From contig NC_067204.1 in the NCBI RefSeq assembly GCF_026262505.1, positions 15,354,165-15,418,164 of the forward strand: DNA of 64,000 bases. Reading direction: 5' to 3'. A model generated the notes under the pieces. It was not told where the DNA came from and ran no database searches. It was given only the letters and a program-made list of their open reading frames with translations. Below are positions 62,237 to 64,000 of the stretch, in pieces (the stretch's first letter is position 1; each line of letters opens with the position of its first letter). The stretch is from Trichomonas vaginalis G3 (Eukaryota > Parabasalia > Trichomonadida > Trichomonadidae). The position numbers and the translations under genes are program-made.

Positions 62237-63655
62237 ATGCTGAGTGAAGAATATCAAGAATTGATGGAGTTAAACAAAGACTATGTCAATATAACGGATG
62301 CATTGTACAAGCTAAAGACATTCGATGAAGCAGAAATTGAACGAATTTATCAAGATATCAAAACCAAGTTGATCGAATCTAAAAAAGTTTCACCATCTTA
62401 TATTATAGACATGATATCAGTCGCAATGAGCTATAACCTTCGTTACACTAAGTCATACATGGCTATATTCGAAAAATTATATGAAGATTATCAGCCAAAA
62501 CAAGCTAAAATCACTTATCCAATTTTTGCTTACCTTATCTTTAAAGAGTATGATATTGTTTTGGATAAAAGACATGAACCATTATTCGATAGTTATTTAT
62601 CAAAAAATATTTCAATAGAAATTCATGAAAAGAATTCTATTTATAGAGCAATTATGGATGATGACCTTATGTCATTTATTACATTCACAGAACAAGAAGG
62701 ATTTGACAAAAATGCACAGCTAAACTCTCCACTTTATCCATATACAATATATCAAGGATATTATTATCTTGATTTATGTTGTTATTATGGTGCTGTTAAT
62801 TGTTTCAAGCTTTTGAGATCAAAATTCGGTTCACCAATTACTACAAGTTGTCTCGAGTTTTCTTTTTTAGGCAGAAATGCAGAAATCCTGAGTGAATGCA
62901 TGAAAGAATCAGAAGAATTTGATAGATGCAAGAAATATGCAATTATTTCACATAATATTGATTTTGTTTCATTTTTGATGAATGAACATAACATTAATAT
63001 ATATTTAGGTTATTGCGATTGCCATAATCTTCATGCATTTCTTGTTTATTTGGATCAAACAAAAGATTTCAACACTTGTTTCGTTCATTCACCTAATTTC
63101 TGTAATTTAAATCTTTGTGAATATTTAATTTCACATGGTGCAGATGTTAATGCTATTGATGATCTTGATAAATCGGCTCTTCATACTGCAGCTGAATCAA
63201 ATTGCAAAGAAATTGTTGAGTTTCTTCTTTCACATGGTGCAAATGTGGATGCAATAGAAAAAACTAATGGAGAGACTCCCCTTCATAAAGTTGCTGAAAT
63301 AAATAATCCAGAAATTGCAGAACTTCTTATTTCTCATGGGGCAAATGTCAATGCAACAAATTATGGTGATGAGACACCACTTCATTTAGCTTCCAATTGG
63401 AATTGCGAAGATACAGCAAAAGTTCTTATAGACCATGGGGCAGATGTAAATGCTAAAGCTGAACTTGGAAGAACTCCTCTTCATTGTGCGGCAAAGTACA
63501 ATAGTTATGAAACAGCAGAACTACTAATTTCTCATGGTGCAGATATAAATGCAAAAGATTTATATGGAATAACAGTTCTTCAATATGCTTCAAGAAAAGA
63601 TAGTGAAGATGTTGAAGAGCTTCTTTATTCACTTGGTGCTGATGAAGGTGAATAA
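62237..63655 (+). CDS. DUF3447/ankyrin-repeat protein
   Basis: 472 residues; the start is the ATG of MLSEEYQELMELNKDYVNIT, since the frame upstream has only a GTG. Residues 1-170 are the helical N-terminus common to the large trichomonad ankyrin family; about 178-290 is the DUF3447 region (LDLCCYYGAVNCFKLLRSKF). About 295-470 holds five to six ankyrin repeats with consensus ELLISHGADVNAKD.G.TPLH.AA. The repeats bind partner proteins; no enzyme, membrane or signal sequence is seen. The frame is complete, unlike its truncated relative at 6541-7440. Partner and role are unknown. Confidence 0.9.
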   Translation: MLSEEYQELMELNKDYVNITDALYKLKTFDEAEIERIYQDIKTKLIESKKVSPSYIIDMISVAMSYNLRYTKSYMAIFEKLYEDYQPKQAKITYPIFAYLIFKEYDIVLDKRHEPLFDSYLSKNISIEIHEKNSIYRAIMDDDLMSFITFTEQEGFDKNAQLNSPLYPYTIYQGYYYLDLCCYYGAVNCFKLLRSKFGSPITTSCLEFSFLGRNAEILSECMKESEEFDRCKKYAIISHNIDFVSFLMNEHNINIYLGYCDCHNLHAFLVYLDQTKDFNTCFVHSPNFCNLNLCEYLISHGADVNAIDDLDKSALHTAAESNCKEIVEFLLSHGANVDAIEKTNGETPLHKVAEINNPEIAELLISHGANVNATNYGDETPLHLASNWNCEDTAKVLIDHGADVNAKAELGRTPLHCAAKYNSYETAELLISHGADINAKDLYGITVLQYASRKDSEDVEELLYSLGADEGE

Positions 63656-63895
63656 AATATGATCGATGTTTAATTTAATAAACATAATCTTTGTCTAGTT
63701 TCGAATCTTTTTTTAACAAACCAGGATGCGACATTCAATAAATTCTTAAAATTCATATCTTTCAATTCTATTGTTACTGAGTTAGCTGCTTTCAACTTAT
63801 TAGAAACAAAATAATTGAAATTGAAATAAAAAAAAATCGAAATATATATATATAAAAGTCCGTAATTTTAAAATATTATAAAAACTAAACAAAAA
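63656..63895. other. Intergenic between convergent genes
   Basis: AT-rich 3' region shared by the ankyrin gene and the minus-strand gene entering from the right. It includes an (AT)n run near 63843-63853. Confidence 0.4.
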
Positions 63896-64000
63896 TTAAG
63901 CAATTTGCGGCTGAATCTTATGATTCGAAGCGAAGCGGATATTGAAATAAATTGCTTCAAGCAAATCTTTAAAATCTTCGATAGTATTAGCTCGATACTC
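63896..64000 (-). CDS. C-terminal end of a host gene, partial
   Basis: The minus strand is open from the window edge to TAA at 63896-63898, encoding 34 residues: EYRANTIEDFKDLLEAIYFN, then IRFASNHKIQPQIA. Amino-acid use looks coding and the frame runs off the window, so this is probably the 3' end of a gene. The short helical segment does not let me name a family. Confidence 0.45.
   Translation of the reverse strand, partial: EYRANTIEDFKDLLEAIYFNIRFASNHKIQPQIA

Overview
The window looks like nuclear DNA of a trichomonad, most likely Trichomonas vaginalis. It is AT-rich, genes lack visible introns and have very short leaders, and it carries a DUF3447/ankyrin gene, an R2R3 Myb factor, a PTEN-type phosphatase and a Maverick/Polinton. 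Species assignment is inference from gene content. More than half of the window is repeats and mobile DNA.

Layout. 1-4210: tandem satellite, period about 167 bp. 4211-6540: left-end fragment of a Polinton lying against the satellite. 6541-7440: 5'-truncated, decayed ankyrin gene. 7516-9457: a rearranged TTAA-flanked element with an inverted segment; a simpler copy lies at 58922-59965. 9545-33958: a nearly full-length 24.4-kb Polinton with 92-bp terminal inverted repeats and a candidate 6-bp target duplication. 34037-36783: three host genes (unknown, Myb, RING). 37954-49625: a giant foldback structure, two outer arms of about 0.6-0.7 kb enclosing oppositely oriented arrays of a 28-bp repeat. 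49682-52203: a P-element-like transposase gene. 55644-58255: PTEN-like phosphatase and a coiled-coil protein with UVR-like hairpins. 62237-63655: intact ankyrin gene. 63896-64000: C-terminal end of a gene entering from the right.

The Polinton carries replication genes (PolB, SF3 helicase), virion genes (double jelly-roll major capsid, probable minor capsid, packaging ATPase), a decayed integrase, a decayed adenine methyltransferase, two KilA-N proteins, small amphipathic proteins, and a phage-type tail-fibre/collar protein. Some frames look whole; the element as a whole is a fossil with about a dozen breaks. Two upstream-motif classes can be read: TTTTGTATGTAAGA before the KilA-N module, and TTTTTA(T/C)C-type boxes before replication, virion and accessory genes, including head-to-head pairs whose start codons lie only 16-18 bp apart.

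The main points for a second look are the tail-fibre gene in a eukaryotic element, a 54-bp repeat expanded five times inside a KilA-N domain, palindromes and terminal hairpins whose stems change in a compensatory way between copies, and the giant foldback directly beside a P-like transposase gene.
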